From Candidatus Avelusimicrobium pullarium (lineage in GTDB: Bacteria > Elusimicrobiota > Elusimicrobia > Elusimicrobiales > Elusimicrobiaceae): 64,000 nucleotides of DNA. The notes under the pieces were generated by a model. It saw only the letters and a program-made list of their open reading frames with translations. It was not told where the DNA came from and ran no database searches. Both the position numbers and the translations under genes were made by a program. Location of the stretch: assembly GCA_944323745.1 (NCBI GenBank), contig CALUTQ010000002.1, forward strand, positions 62,001-126,000. The letters are read 5' to 3'. Positions 24,741-32,894 of this stretch are shown in pieces; the first letter of the stretch is position 1; each line of letters starts with the position of its first letter.

Positions 24741-26543
24741 TTACTCCATCGGTTCTTCCTGCGTAGGCGAAGGCATACCCGCTTCGGGGTTGGCTATTTC
24801 GTCTTCTTCCGTCGTTTTGACGCGCAGGACGATTTCCGTTATGCGCATCGCATAGTCGCCCATACGCTCAAAGTTATTGAGGATGTCGCCATATGCGGTA
24901 ATAGATTCGGGCGTTGCTTCCTGGCCTTGGGAAATGCGCAAATTGCGTTCGGCGCGCAGGTTTTTGCGCAGGGCGTTGAGTTCCACCTCATTTTTGACGG
25001 CGTTTTTAAACACCGTGTTGGCCGCCGCCTTATTTTGCGTGTTGGGAAAGTGTACGATAGCCGCCCGCGTATTGCGGATGATTTCTTTGGTCTTTTTGGC
25101 AATCGTTTCCATATTTTCCATATCTTTTTGGTTGAAAGAAGGCGGGTTAGTGTTATGGAACTTTTCCAGAATTTTGGCAATTTTTTCGCCGCAGTCGCCC
25201 ATTCCTTCAATGCAGTTGGTCAGGTCAAACAAGTCCACCGTTTGGCGCACGGCGTGGCGGGAAAGGTTGCCGTGGCTCATTTGCGTAAGGTAGCTGTTAA
25301 TTTTGTGTTCCAGCACGTCGGTGGTTTTTTCGGCTTCTTTGGCGTCTGAAATCAGGCGGTCAAAAAGTTTTTCGTCGTCTGTTTTCATAGCATAAATCAG
25401 CTTGTCGGCCAATTTGGCCACAAAGCTCATCATACGTTCCACTTCACGCCGCGCGGCCAAAATAGCCAGTTCGGGCGTTTGGTTGAAACGGGTGTTGAGG
25501 TATACCAGCTCATTGTCCTGATGTTTGTCTTCGCGTTTGCTTTTGGGAATAATCAGCAACGTTAAGGCAGCCAGTTGTTTAAGCAAGGGCAGCATAATCA
25601 GCGTATTAAGCACGTTAAACGTGGTGTGAAACGCGGAAATGTGATACGGAAGAACGGAATTAAGCGTTTCAGGGTCCGTCACATAGGGCGAGCCGGGCAC
25701 AATCCAGTCTACCAAGTTAATGAAGTGTTTAAAGATTAAGCTTACCCACACTACGCCTATAAAGTTGAACAGAAAATGCCCCACGGCCGCGCGGCGCGCC
25801 GTTTTGCTGGCGCCGATAGCTGCCAGGTTAGCGGTAATGGTGGTGCCGATATTTTCCCCCAGTACCAAAGCGCAGGCGGTAGGGAAGTTAATAATGCCGG
25901 CCGCAGCGCAGGTGAGCGTCATAGCCATAACCGCGCTGGAAGATTGCAAAATCATCGTCAGTACAGTACCGGTAAAAATCAGCAAAATAAGCGTCCAAGC
26001 CGTATCGGGCGAGAATTTAGACAGCCATTCCACCACAAACGGGCTTTGGGCAAAATCGGCCGGGATGGCGTTTTTCATAATGTCTAAGCCCAAGAACAGC
26101 AGCCCAAAACCGAACAAACCTTCGGCCGTGCGTCTGGCGGCCACCCATTTGGCCGGCAGAAACTGGCTGAAAAATCCGATGGCAATAACCGGCAGGGCAA
26201 AAAGCGAGATCTGAATTTTAAAGCCGAATAAGCTGACGATCCAGGCCGTCATCGTGGTGCCGATGTTCGCCCCAAAAATAACCCCTAAAGACTGATAGAG
26301 GTTTAACAGTCCCGCGCTGGCAAAGCCGACGACCATCACGGTGGTGGCGCTGGAAGACTGAATAATGGACGTCACCAGCATACCCGAGAACGTGGCCGCA
26401 AACCGGTTGGTTGTGGCGATGGACAGCATTTGACGCATCTTGACGCCGGCCATTTTTTGCAGGCCGTCGCTCATAATTTTCATACCGAACAGGAAGACCG
26501 CCAGGCCCCCCAATACGTTCAGTGTGATTAGTACTGTGTTCAT
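24741..26543 (-). CDS. Na+/phosphate cotransporter with PhoU-like C-terminal domain
   Basis: A 600-residue inner-membrane protein of the NptA/YjbB (PF02690) family. Two inverted transport repeats are visible, each with the QSSSA motif (IIQSSSATTVMVVG near residue 60 and ILQSSSAVMAMTLT near 200) and a GxNxGTT motif (FGANIGTTMTAW and LGENIGTTITAN). From about residue 350 a helical cytosolic PhoU-like domain follows (EVERMMSFVAKLADKLI, then ERMGDYAMRITEIV). Likely handles phosphate or another anion with Na+. GGAGAAA precedes ATG 26543. Confidence 0.94.
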   Translation of the reverse strand: MNTVLITLNVLGGLAVFLFGMKIMSDGLQKMAGVKMRQMLSIATTNRFAATFSGMLVTSIIQSSSATTVMVVGFASAGLLNLYQSLGVIFGANIGTTMTAWIVSLFGFKIQISLFALPVIAIGFFSQFLPAKWVAARRTAEGLFGFGLLFLGLDIMKNAIPADFAQSPFVVEWLSKFSPDTAWTLILLIFTGTVLTMILQSSSAVMAMTLTCAAAGIINFPTACALVLGENIGTTITANLAAIGASKTARRAAVGHFLFNFIGVVWVSLIFKHFINLVDWIVPGSPYVTDPETLNSVLPYHISAFHTTFNVLNTLIMLPLLKQLAALTLLIIPKSKREDKHQDNELVYLNTRFNQTPELAILAARREVERMMSFVAKLADKLIYAMKTDDEKLFDRLISDAKEAEKTTDVLEHKINSYLTQMSHGNLSRHAVRQTVDLFDLTNCIEGMGDCGEKIAKILEKFHNTNPPSFNQKDMENMETIAKKTKEIIRNTRAAIVHFPNTQNKAAANTVFKNAVKNEVELNALRKNLRAERNLRISQGQEATPESITAYGDILNNFERMGDYAMRITEIVLRVKTTEEDEIANPEAGMPSPTQEEPME

Positions 26544-26582
26544 TTTTTCTCCTTTTATTTTTATCCTTAGTAGAAATCTGTA

Positions 26583-26612
26583 AAAAAGGGAGGGCCCCTA
26601 CGGGCTCTCCCT
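26583..26612 (-). terminator. Terminator of the two-gene membrane-protein operon
   Basis: AGGGAGGGCCC pairs with GGGCTCTCCCT (26587-26612) and is followed on the minus strand by six T. It separates the membrane pair from the Na/Pi gene. Confidence 0.8.
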
Positions 26613-26617
26613 GAAAA

Positions 26618-27484
26618 TTATTGTTGCATACCCTGCTCAAGCGAAGGGTTGTTGTCCTCGGTTTCGGTTGTCTGTGTTCCGCCGGAGTTACGGTCCAAAT
26701 AGAAAGCAACCGTTGACACTTGAAATACCAAAGCGCCCAACGCGCCTACAGGCACCCACAAGAAGGAAATGAGCCCTGTAGCGGCGGGCAGTATCAGGGT
26801 AAACAAGAGCATCAGCACTCCCAAAACGGCTCCGCCAATCATACTGATTAATAAAAGAATCAACGTAAGGACGATGAAAAACCCGAAGGTTTGCCAGAAA
26901 TTGCCTTTTACAAGGGAAAACGAAGCGGCAAAACAGCCAAAAACAGAATCTTCGGTTAAAATTAATTTATAAGGCAGAAAGAGACAGAAAACAATCGCCC
27001 CCAACGCTACGGCAACGGCCAGCAGTCCAAACACCATAATTGCCAAAACAAAGATAACCGTGTTTCCTTCCGCCCACCCCATAGAAAGAATCATTACGAG
27101 CAGCAGTACAGCCACGGGAACGGTCAAACCCACCAGAAAAATGGCGGAAGCAATAAATAAACGCCAAATTTTGCCAACCCCCATCAAAAACGCTTCTTTT
27201 ACGCTTGCCGCGCGTTTGCAAATATACAATACCAATGCGGCAGCGCTCCACAGGCCCACAAGGGCTGACAGCAAGGACGCAAACAGCGAAAGGATGGGGT
27301 GCGCTTGCTGGGCTTGCGTCTGTGTAATCGGGTTAAACCCAAAACACAGGCCCATCAGCAGCCAATTAAAAAAAATGCCGGCAGCCGCCAGCAGAAAAAA
27401 CGGCGCAAACCGTTCTTTAATCTCCCGAAATGAAAGGGAAAAAATATCGTGAATGGTTAAATAAGCATTAGAATTTTCGTTCAT
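26618..27484 (-). CDS. Polytopic membrane protein of unknown function
   Basis: A 288-residue protein with about six hydrophobic segments, starting after a short polar N-terminus (IHDIFSLSFREIKERFAPFF). The organisation (amphipathic FSLSFREIKERF entry, then long Ala/Val/Leu-rich helices and a polar tail) recalls the YciC/DUF975 and glycerophosphodiester-phosphodiesterase membrane-domain families, but I cannot assign it firmly. It overlaps the upstream gene by ATGA and looks like its diverged paralogue. Both may form one complex. Confidence 0.6.
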   Translation of the reverse strand: MNENSNAYLTIHDIFSLSFREIKERFAPFFLLAAAGIFFNWLLMGLCFGFNPITQTQAQQAHPILSLFASLLSALVGLWSAAALVLYICKRAASVKEAFLMGVGKIWRLFIASAIFLVGLTVPVAVLLLVMILSMGWAEGNTVIFVLAIMVFGLLAVAVALGAIVFCLFLPYKLILTEDSVFGCFAASFSLVKGNFWQTFGFFIVLTLILLLISMIGGAVLGVLMLLFTLILPAATGLISFLWVPVGALGALVFQVSTVAFYLDRNSGGTQTTETEDNNPSLEQGMQQ

Positions 27485-28614
27485 AAAGGTTTATCGGACA
27501 TTTTTACGCTTTTGGGCTCATTGTCATCTTTATCTTTAGCCGTTTGCTCCTGCTGGCGGCGCATTTGTTCTTCCGTAGCGGCCAGTTGGCGGGCCATATC
27601 TTCGTCAAACAAAATGGTGGGCATACGGTCTTCTTCCTGTTCTATGGCGTGGGCCAAATGTTCCTGCGCTTTGTATACTTGGTCCAAATGTTTGTCCGTA
27701 TTTTCCATAGAGTCTGTTTTTATGGACTCCTTCGTAACGGCAACCTCGGCCATTACGTTGCTGCCGGGGGTGGGTTTTGTGTTTAGCTCTATCTGCACGT
27801 CTGACTGGCGGCTGTCGTTAGCGCGGGAAGAATAGTCCAAATTCAAAAATAAACCGGTTATGACAGATTGCACAAACAAGTAGGCATACAGCGCTAAAGC
27901 AAATGCAACAATTATAACCAAGACAGCTTTCCAGCCCATAAGCAAAAGCATTGACGGATGAAAGTAGGGAAGAAAAAGCAAAAGCTGCGGGGCAAACGCC
28001 TTTACGGCACATCCGGCGGCCAAGACGCAGACTACAAAAAGCAACCCCGTCGTAAGCAAGACAAACAAAATGCGGAAATAATATTTAGTGCCCAAGTCCC
28101 AGCTGTATTTTAAGGCGGAAATCGGGCCTTCGTCGCGCAAAGCCAAAATGGACTGGGTAAAAACAAGCGGTAAAGAGGCAAATGCCAAAATAACCAAAAT
28201 TACCGCGATAACAAGCAGTGAGCCGGAAAGAATGGCCGCGTAGAAAATACCGCTAAAAACGATGTTTATAAGCAATATACAGAAAATAAAATAGATGGCG
28301 GGCAGCATAGAGCCCGTAAAACTTTCCCAGGCGGAATAACCGTGTTTTTCTATTTTGGCGGCTACTATTTGTACGACGGCCATTAAAAAGACTACATTTA
28401 AAAAGCTCATCAATACAGAAACGGGAATGTATAAAATGAATACGGCGCGCGGGCCAAACAGAAAATGGGCCCCGACCATAACACCTAGGGTTAAGCCGAA
28501 AATCAACAAAATTATCAAAAACAAAGCCAAGGCCGAGCCGAAAGCCTGGTTTGCCACTTTGAGGGCATTAAAGATGAGACTGAAAACAGATATGGGACCG
28601 TTTTTTAATTCCAT
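27481..28614 (-). CDS. Polytopic membrane protein with charged cytosolic tail
   Basis: A 377-residue protein: an N-terminal entry segment (GPISVFSLIFNALKVANQAF), about six hydrophobic helices to residue 270, then about 100 polar residues rich in Glu and Gln with coiled-coil character (MARQLAATEEQMRRQQEQTA). The membrane part resembles that of the downstream gene, which starts within its stop codon. A loop LRDEGPISALKYSWDLGTK recalls YciC/DUF975-like proteins where that sequence type recurs. Function unknown. Confidence 0.6.
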   Translation of the reverse strand: MELKNGPISVFSLIFNALKVANQAFGSALALFLIILLIFGLTLGVMVGAHFLFGPRAVFILYIPVSVLMSFLNVVFLMAVVQIVAAKIEKHGYSAWESFTGSMLPAIYFIFCILLINIVFSGIFYAAILSGSLLVIAVILVILAFASLPLVFTQSILALRDEGPISALKYSWDLGTKYYFRILFVLLTTGLLFVVCVLAAGCAVKAFAPQLLLFLPYFHPSMLLLMGWKAVLVIIVAFALALYAYLFVQSVITGLFLNLDYSSRANDSRQSDVQIELNTKPTPGSNVMAEVAVTKESIKTDSMENTDKHLDQVYKAQEHLAHAIEQEEDRMPTILFDEDMARQLAATEEQMRRQQEQTAKDKDDNEPKSVKMSDKPL

Positions 28615-28680
28615 ATAATTCTCTTTAGCATTATTATATCAAAAATATGCACTTAGTAAACAAATGATTTTTTCTTTTTG

Positions 28681-29859
28681 TCAGCGTTTTTTTAGTGCGT
28701 TGGCCGCGGCGGCTGCGGACGCCCAAGCCCAATGCAAATTATATCCGCCCAAACGGCCGGTTACATCCAAGGCTTCCCCGATGACAAATAAACCCCCGAT
28801 GCGTTTGCATTCCATTGTGTGCGGGTTAAAAGCGGCGCAGTCTATGCCTCCGGCGGTTGCTTCGGCGTGGGTATAGCCTGCCGTGCCTGCAGGCACAAAC
28901 GTAAATTGATTTAAGCGCTGTGCCGCGGCGCGCAGCGTTTCTTTTTTGGCGTCGGCGGCGCGGACGTCCAAGGGCCCAAGCCACGTTTTACACAGACGGG
29001 CATTTATATACGGGGCCAAAATTTTGGAAAAAGAAGCAGGCAGGTTTTTATTTTTTTGCAATAGAGTGGCCGCGTCTGCCGACGGCAGAAAATTGATTTG
29101 TATTTCTTCCCCCTCTTTCCAATAGAGCGAACTTTGCAGTATAACCGGCCCGCTGAAGCCTTCGTGCGTAAAAAGCAGGGCACCGGCTTCTTTATGTTTG
29201 CCGACGAGTACTTCGGCTTGCAAGCTGTTGCCCGCCAGCCGGCGGCACGTTTCGCGCCATTGTTTGGGCACACGCAAAGCTACCAGCACCGGCCTTTGTT
29301 CGCTTACCGCCAGCCCCAGTTGCGCCGCTGTTTTGGCGGCAAAACCGCCGGCTCCCAAGGCCGGATAGGATAGGCCCCCCGTGGCTATGACTACATTTAA
29401 AGAATAAAAAATACCGGCGGAAGTTTCCGTGCGGAAGGCGTCTTGTTCCCGACAGATTTTTAATACTTCCACGCCGGTTTTTAAATGGGTGTTCTGTTCT
29501 TTGGCGCGGCGGATGAGCAGGCGGGTAATGTCGGCGGCGCGGCGGGCAAAGAGCTGTCCGTTTTCTTTTTCTTCAAAAACGACATTGTTTTCCCGCAGCA
29601 GATGCATAAAATCAGGCGGACGGAAAGCCGCCAGGGCATCGTGGCAAAAGTGCGGGCAGCGGCTGACATATTGACGGGGAGAAACGAGCAGATTGCTAAA
29701 ATTGCATTTACCCCCACCGCTGATGCTGAGTTTGGCTCCCGCCTGCGCATTGTGTTCCAAAAGCAATTTCTCCGCGCCAAAAGAGCCGGCGCAAAATAAA
29801 CCGGCCGCTCCGCCGCCGACAATAACCGTGTGCCACATCGTTTGCTGGGGTTTATTCAT
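28681..29859 (-). CDS. HI0933/YhiN-family flavoprotein
   Basis: A 392-residue FAD-binding oxidoreductase of unknown substrate. The N-terminal dinucleotide fold has HTVIVGGGAAGLFCAGS, followed by the family motif SGGGKCNFSN. Later come VVIATGGLSYPALGA and the C-terminal FVIGEALDVTGRLGGYNLHWAWASA, which closes the FAD site. Normal length for the family. Stands alone, convergent with nothing and divergent from the PerR gene. Confidence 0.92.
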   Translation of the reverse strand: MNKPQQTMWHTVIVGGGAAGLFCAGSFGAEKLLLEHNAQAGAKLSISGGGKCNFSNLLVSPRQYVSRCPHFCHDALAAFRPPDFMHLLRENNVVFEEKENGQLFARRAADITRLLIRRAKEQNTHLKTGVEVLKICREQDAFRTETSAGIFYSLNVVIATGGLSYPALGAGGFAAKTAAQLGLAVSEQRPVLVALRVPKQWRETCRRLAGNSLQAEVLVGKHKEAGALLFTHEGFSGPVILQSSLYWKEGEEIQINFLPSADAATLLQKNKNLPASFSKILAPYINARLCKTWLGPLDVRAADAKKETLRAAAQRLNQFTFVPAGTAGYTHAEATAGGIDCAAFNPHTMECKRIGGLFVIGEALDVTGRLGGYNLHWAWASAAAAANALKKR

Positions 29860-29951
29860 AATGAAATATTATTTTACATAAAATGAAAGAAAATGAAGTA
29901 AAATACTCATCGGCGCCCCATTGTTTGTTTTGCGGCTGCGGCATAAAAGAC

Positions 29952-29999
29952 TTGTTGCAAAAAAAAATAAATGCTATACTTTTATAAGAATAATTCTTA
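29952..29999 (+). promoter_or_regulatory. Promoter and Fur/PerR box of the perR-rbr operon
   Basis: TTGTTG (29952-29957), 17 bases, TATACT (29975-29980). Immediately downstream is a perfect 7-1-7 inverted repeat TAAGAAT-A-ATTCTTA (29985-29999), the architecture of Fur-family boxes. Overlap with the start region indicates repression by the encoded regulator. Confidence 0.75.
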
Positions 30000-30013
30000 A
30001 AAAGGCAGGGACT

Positions 30014-30493
30014 ATGTACCTTACCCCCATAACAGCAGGCGGAAAAGAATTGAAAAACAGAGTGGAAGAGTTTAAAAAACTCTGCCGCAGCCGTTCTTTG
30101 CGCATTACGTCGCAGCGGCTGGAGATTTTCCGTACGTTGGCCCAGTCCAAGGCGCATCCCAGCGCCGAAGCGGTGTTTGCCGCCGTACGCAAAAAACTGC
30201 CCAATATTTCTTTAGATACCGTTTACCGTACTTTGGCTTCTATGGAAGAAGCCGGCGTGGTATTTCGCGTCGGCCTTTCCAGCAAGGCGCGTTTTGATGC
30301 CGATTTAACCCCTCACTATCATTTTGTTTGTATGAACTGCGGCGAAGTGTACGACATTTTCCCGGGGGAAAACGAACGGCAGGTGCTGGTGCCGCAAAAC
30401 ATTAATGAATTTGGTGAAGTAAAGAACGTAAATCTCCAATTTCGGGGGATTTGCAACCGCTGCCGCAAGACGGCGGAAGATATGCAGAAATAA
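30014..30493 (+). CDS. Fur-family regulator, PerR-like
   Basis: A 159-residue metal-dependent DNA-binding protein. The winged helix has [28 protein letters not shown] and [18 protein letters not shown]. The dimerisation half has the metal ligands [14 protein letters not shown] and a second CxxC pair (GICNRCRK) for structural zinc. PerR rather than Fur is suggested by the rubrerythrin gene downstream and by a [10 protein letters not shown] metal site. ATG 30014 follows AGGCAGGG; an upstream start would fall in the promoter. Confidence 0.88.
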   Translation: MYLTPITAGGKELKNRVEEFKKLCRSRSLRITSQRLEIFRTLAQSKAHPSAEAVFAAVRKKLPNISLDTVYRTLASMEEAGVVFRVGLSSKARFDADLTPHYHFVCMNCGEVYDIFPGENERQVLVPQNINEFGEVKNVNLQFRGICNRCRKTAEDMQK

Positions 30494-30539
30494 AAGCAGT
30501 ACATTTCGTCCTTGCGGACGGAAAACAACAGGAGAAAAT

Positions 30540-31079
30540 ATGGAATTGAAAGGATCCCAGACCGAAAAAAACCTGTGGACCGCTTTTGCCGGCGAATCCC
30601 AGGCGCGCAATAAATACACGTATTATGCTTCCAAAGCCAAAAAGGAAGGGTTTGTTCAAATTGCCAAGATTTTTGAAGAAACCGCCAACAACGAAAAAGA
30701 ACACGCCAAACTGTGGTTCAAATACCTGCACGGCGGTGAAGTGCCGGGCACGGCTGCCAACCTGTTAGACGCCGCCCAGGGCGAAAATTACGAATGGACC
30801 GATATGTATGCCGGTTTTGCCAAAACCGCCAAAGAAGAAGGTTTTGAAAAATTGGCCTATCTGTTTGATGCCGTAGCCAAAATTGAAAAAATGCACGAAG
30901 AACGCTACCGCAAGCTGCTGCACAATGTGGAAGCGCAGGAAGTGTTCAAAAAGGCCGGCATTGTGATGTGGGAATGCTCCAACTGCGGACACATTCATAT
31001 CGGCGAAAAAGCCCCCGAAGTGTGCCCCGTTTGCGCGCACCCGCAGGCTTACTTTATGATTCATCCGGAAAACTTCTAA
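30540..31079 (+). CDS. rbr: Rubrerythrin
   Basis: A 179-residue peroxide-reducing enzyme typical of anaerobes. The N-terminal ferritin-like domain carries diiron ligands in [19 protein letters not shown] and [10 protein letters not shown]. The C-terminal rubredoxin-like domain has CSNCGH and CPVCAH for a Fe(Cys)4 site. Lies 46 bases after the PerR-like gene, so peroxide probably relieves repression of both. Followed by a strong terminator. Confidence 0.96.
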   Translation: MELKGSQTEKNLWTAFAGESQARNKYTYYASKAKKEGFVQIAKIFEETANNEKEHAKLWFKYLHGGEVPGTAANLLDAAQGENYEWTDMYAGFAKTAKEEGFEKLAYLFDAVAKIEKMHEERYRKLLHNVEAQEVFKKAGIVMWECSNCGHIHIGEKAPEVCPVCAHPQAYFMIHPENF

Positions 31080-31098
31080 TTTTTCCGCTTGGAATATA

Positions 31099-31128
31099 CC
31101 CCGCCGACTTGCACCGGCGGGGTTTTTT
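31099..31128 (+). terminator. Terminator of perR-rbr
   Basis: CCCCGCCG (31099-31106) and CGGCGGGG (31115-31122), then six T. Confidence 0.9.
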
Positions 31129-31138
31129 ATTGGTGCAC

Positions 31139-31162
31139 AAAAAACCCCGCATTGCGCGGGGG
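31139..31162 (-). terminator. Terminator of the MFS gene
   Basis: CCCCGC (31145-31150) and GCGGGG (31156-31161); on the minus strand followed by TTTTTT. Confidence 0.8.
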
Positions 31163-31181
31163 TAAGCAAACAGCTGAAAGG

Positions 31182-32567
31182 TTAGTCCCTTTGGGAAGAA
31201 ATGATTCCCCCCGCCAATGCCAAAAAGGCGGCAAAAAACATAGCCGCGGCATAACCGTGCAAAAAGGCATCCTGTGCCGGCAGGCCGGCAGCTAAAAAGT
31301 GGTCTTTGACAGGCGAAAATACGGCCACGCTCAACGCCACCCCAAGCACGGTGCCGATATTGCGGCACAGGGCGTTGGTGCTTGTTACGATGCCCAGTTT
31401 GTTTTTGGGGGCCGCACTGATGACGGTGTTATTGTTGGGCACCTGAAATACGCCCGAGCCCGTGCCCATAATCAGCTGGCAGGCGATAATGTACCAAACG
31501 GACGGCGCAGGCCCGATGAAGGCAAACAGCAGCGCGCCTATTAAAATAAGCCCAAGTCCTGCCGTGGTAATAATGCGTGCACTGTAACGTTCGGACAAAA
31601 AACCGCTGACAGGCGAGCTGACCGCCAACGCCACGGGAAAGGGCAAAATAAGCAGGCCTACTTTAACCGGATCCATATGCATAATGTCGGTTAAATAAAA
31701 GGGCAGTAAAATAGAATTGCAGAACAAAGCACAAAACCCCAAAATGGCCACCGCCAAACCGAAAGCGATGGTGCGGTTTTTAAAGGTAGCCAGCCCCAAA
31801 AAAGGCGTTTTGGATACTTTTTCCCGATGAAAAAACAGAAAACCGAAAATAAGGGCAATTGCAAAGGTCAGCAAAATTTGTGCCGAAAGCCACGATTTGT
31901 CGGTACCGGCGTCCAGCCCGTACAAAAAGGTAAAACAGGCAATAATAAAATAAACGGCACCGGCTACATCCATTTTCAGTTTGTGTTTGGCTTCAAAACG
32001 CGGAATAATGCGCAGCCCGCGCCATACGCCAATTAAACACACCGGAATATTGACCAAAAAAACCGAGGGCCAGCCGAAATGCTGAATTAAAAACCCTCCC
32101 ACCGCAGGCCCCGAAAGCGAACCCAAAGCCACCACCGCCCCCACAGAGCCCAAAGCGCGCCCGCGGTCCTTGCCCGGGAAAGCCTTGGCAATAATGGCCT
32201 GCGAATTGGCCACCATCGCAGAGCCGCCCAACCCTTGCATTGCGCGGGCAAAAATCATCATCGGCAGGCTGGTGGCAAAAGAACACAACACCGAGCCGAT
32301 GCCAAACGTTAAAAACCCCCCCAAATACAGTTTTTTGCGGCTGTACATATCGGAAAGTTTGCCGAAAACGGGCAAAAAGCAGGTCAGCGTCAGCAGATAA
32401 ATGGTAACCACCCATTGGATGTTTTCCAAACTGGCGCCAAACTGGTCCGACATCGCCGGCAGAGCAATATTGACAATGCCTCCGTCCAGCGTGGACATAA
32501 ACGTCCCCGTTGCCGTTACGGAAAAAATGCGCCATTTGCGCGGGAATTTAAATTTCTTTTTCTTCAT
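31182..32567 (-). CDS. MFS multidrug exporter (EmrB/QacA, DHA2 type)
   Basis: A 461-residue inner-membrane drug:proton antiporter-like protein with about 14 hydrophobic helices. Early motif D1-like TFMSTLDGGIVNIALPAM and motif A-like GKLSDMYSRKKLYLGG are clear, as is motif C-like GPAVGGFLIQHFGWPSVFLVNIP. These place it in the DHA2 group. Substrates unknown. Stands alone with its own terminator. A TATAAT is found just upstream of its start. Confidence 0.93.
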   Translation of the reverse strand: MKKKKFKFPRKWRIFSVTATGTFMSTLDGGIVNIALPAMSDQFGASLENIQWVVTIYLLTLTCFLPVFGKLSDMYSRKKLYLGGFLTFGIGSVLCSFATSLPMMIFARAMQGLGGSAMVANSQAIIAKAFPGKDRGRALGSVGAVVALGSLSGPAVGGFLIQHFGWPSVFLVNIPVCLIGVWRGLRIIPRFEAKHKLKMDVAGAVYFIIACFTFLYGLDAGTDKSWLSAQILLTFAIALIFGFLFFHREKVSKTPFLGLATFKNRTIAFGLAVAILGFCALFCNSILLPFYLTDIMHMDPVKVGLLILPFPVALAVSSPVSGFLSERYSARIITTAGLGLILIGALLFAFIGPAPSVWYIIACQLIMGTGSGVFQVPNNNTVISAAPKNKLGIVTSTNALCRNIGTVLGVALSVAVFSPVKDHFLAAGLPAQDAFLHGYAAAMFFAAFLALAGGIISSQRD

Positions 32568-32894
32568 AACTCTTTAAATATATTATACTTTTTAGCTGCC
32601 GCTTTTCGGTACAAAAAACGCTTTTGCCCCCCTTTACAAAAGGGCATTTTTAACTTAAACTATAATTATTCCTAAGTAAAGTTATATGCAGGCATACTCT
32701 TAAAGAAGGGCTTTGGCCGGTTCGTTGCAAGAGCGGTTTTTGTTGCATCATTTTAAAAGGGGCCCAAATAAAAATAGGCCCAAAATAAAGTTTTTGCAAG
32801 GCCCTTGGACCTATGGAAAACCGCTTAGACAAAGGTATACTGTATATAAAGATATTATATATAGATTTGTCTTTATATTTAGACGAGGTTTTTT
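32568..32894. promoter_or_regulatory. Intergenic region before the giant gene
   Basis: About 330 bases without a gene. It holds AT-rich promoter-like sequence on both sides, a direct repeat GGCCCAAATAAAA/GGCCCAAAATAAA around 32761-32790, and a segment (32743-32769) whose inverted relative lies downstream of the giant gene (39464-39490). A promoter for the giant gene is expected near 32850-32880 (TATACT, TATAAA, TATTAT are present), but I cannot pick one -35/-10 pair. Confidence 0.4.
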
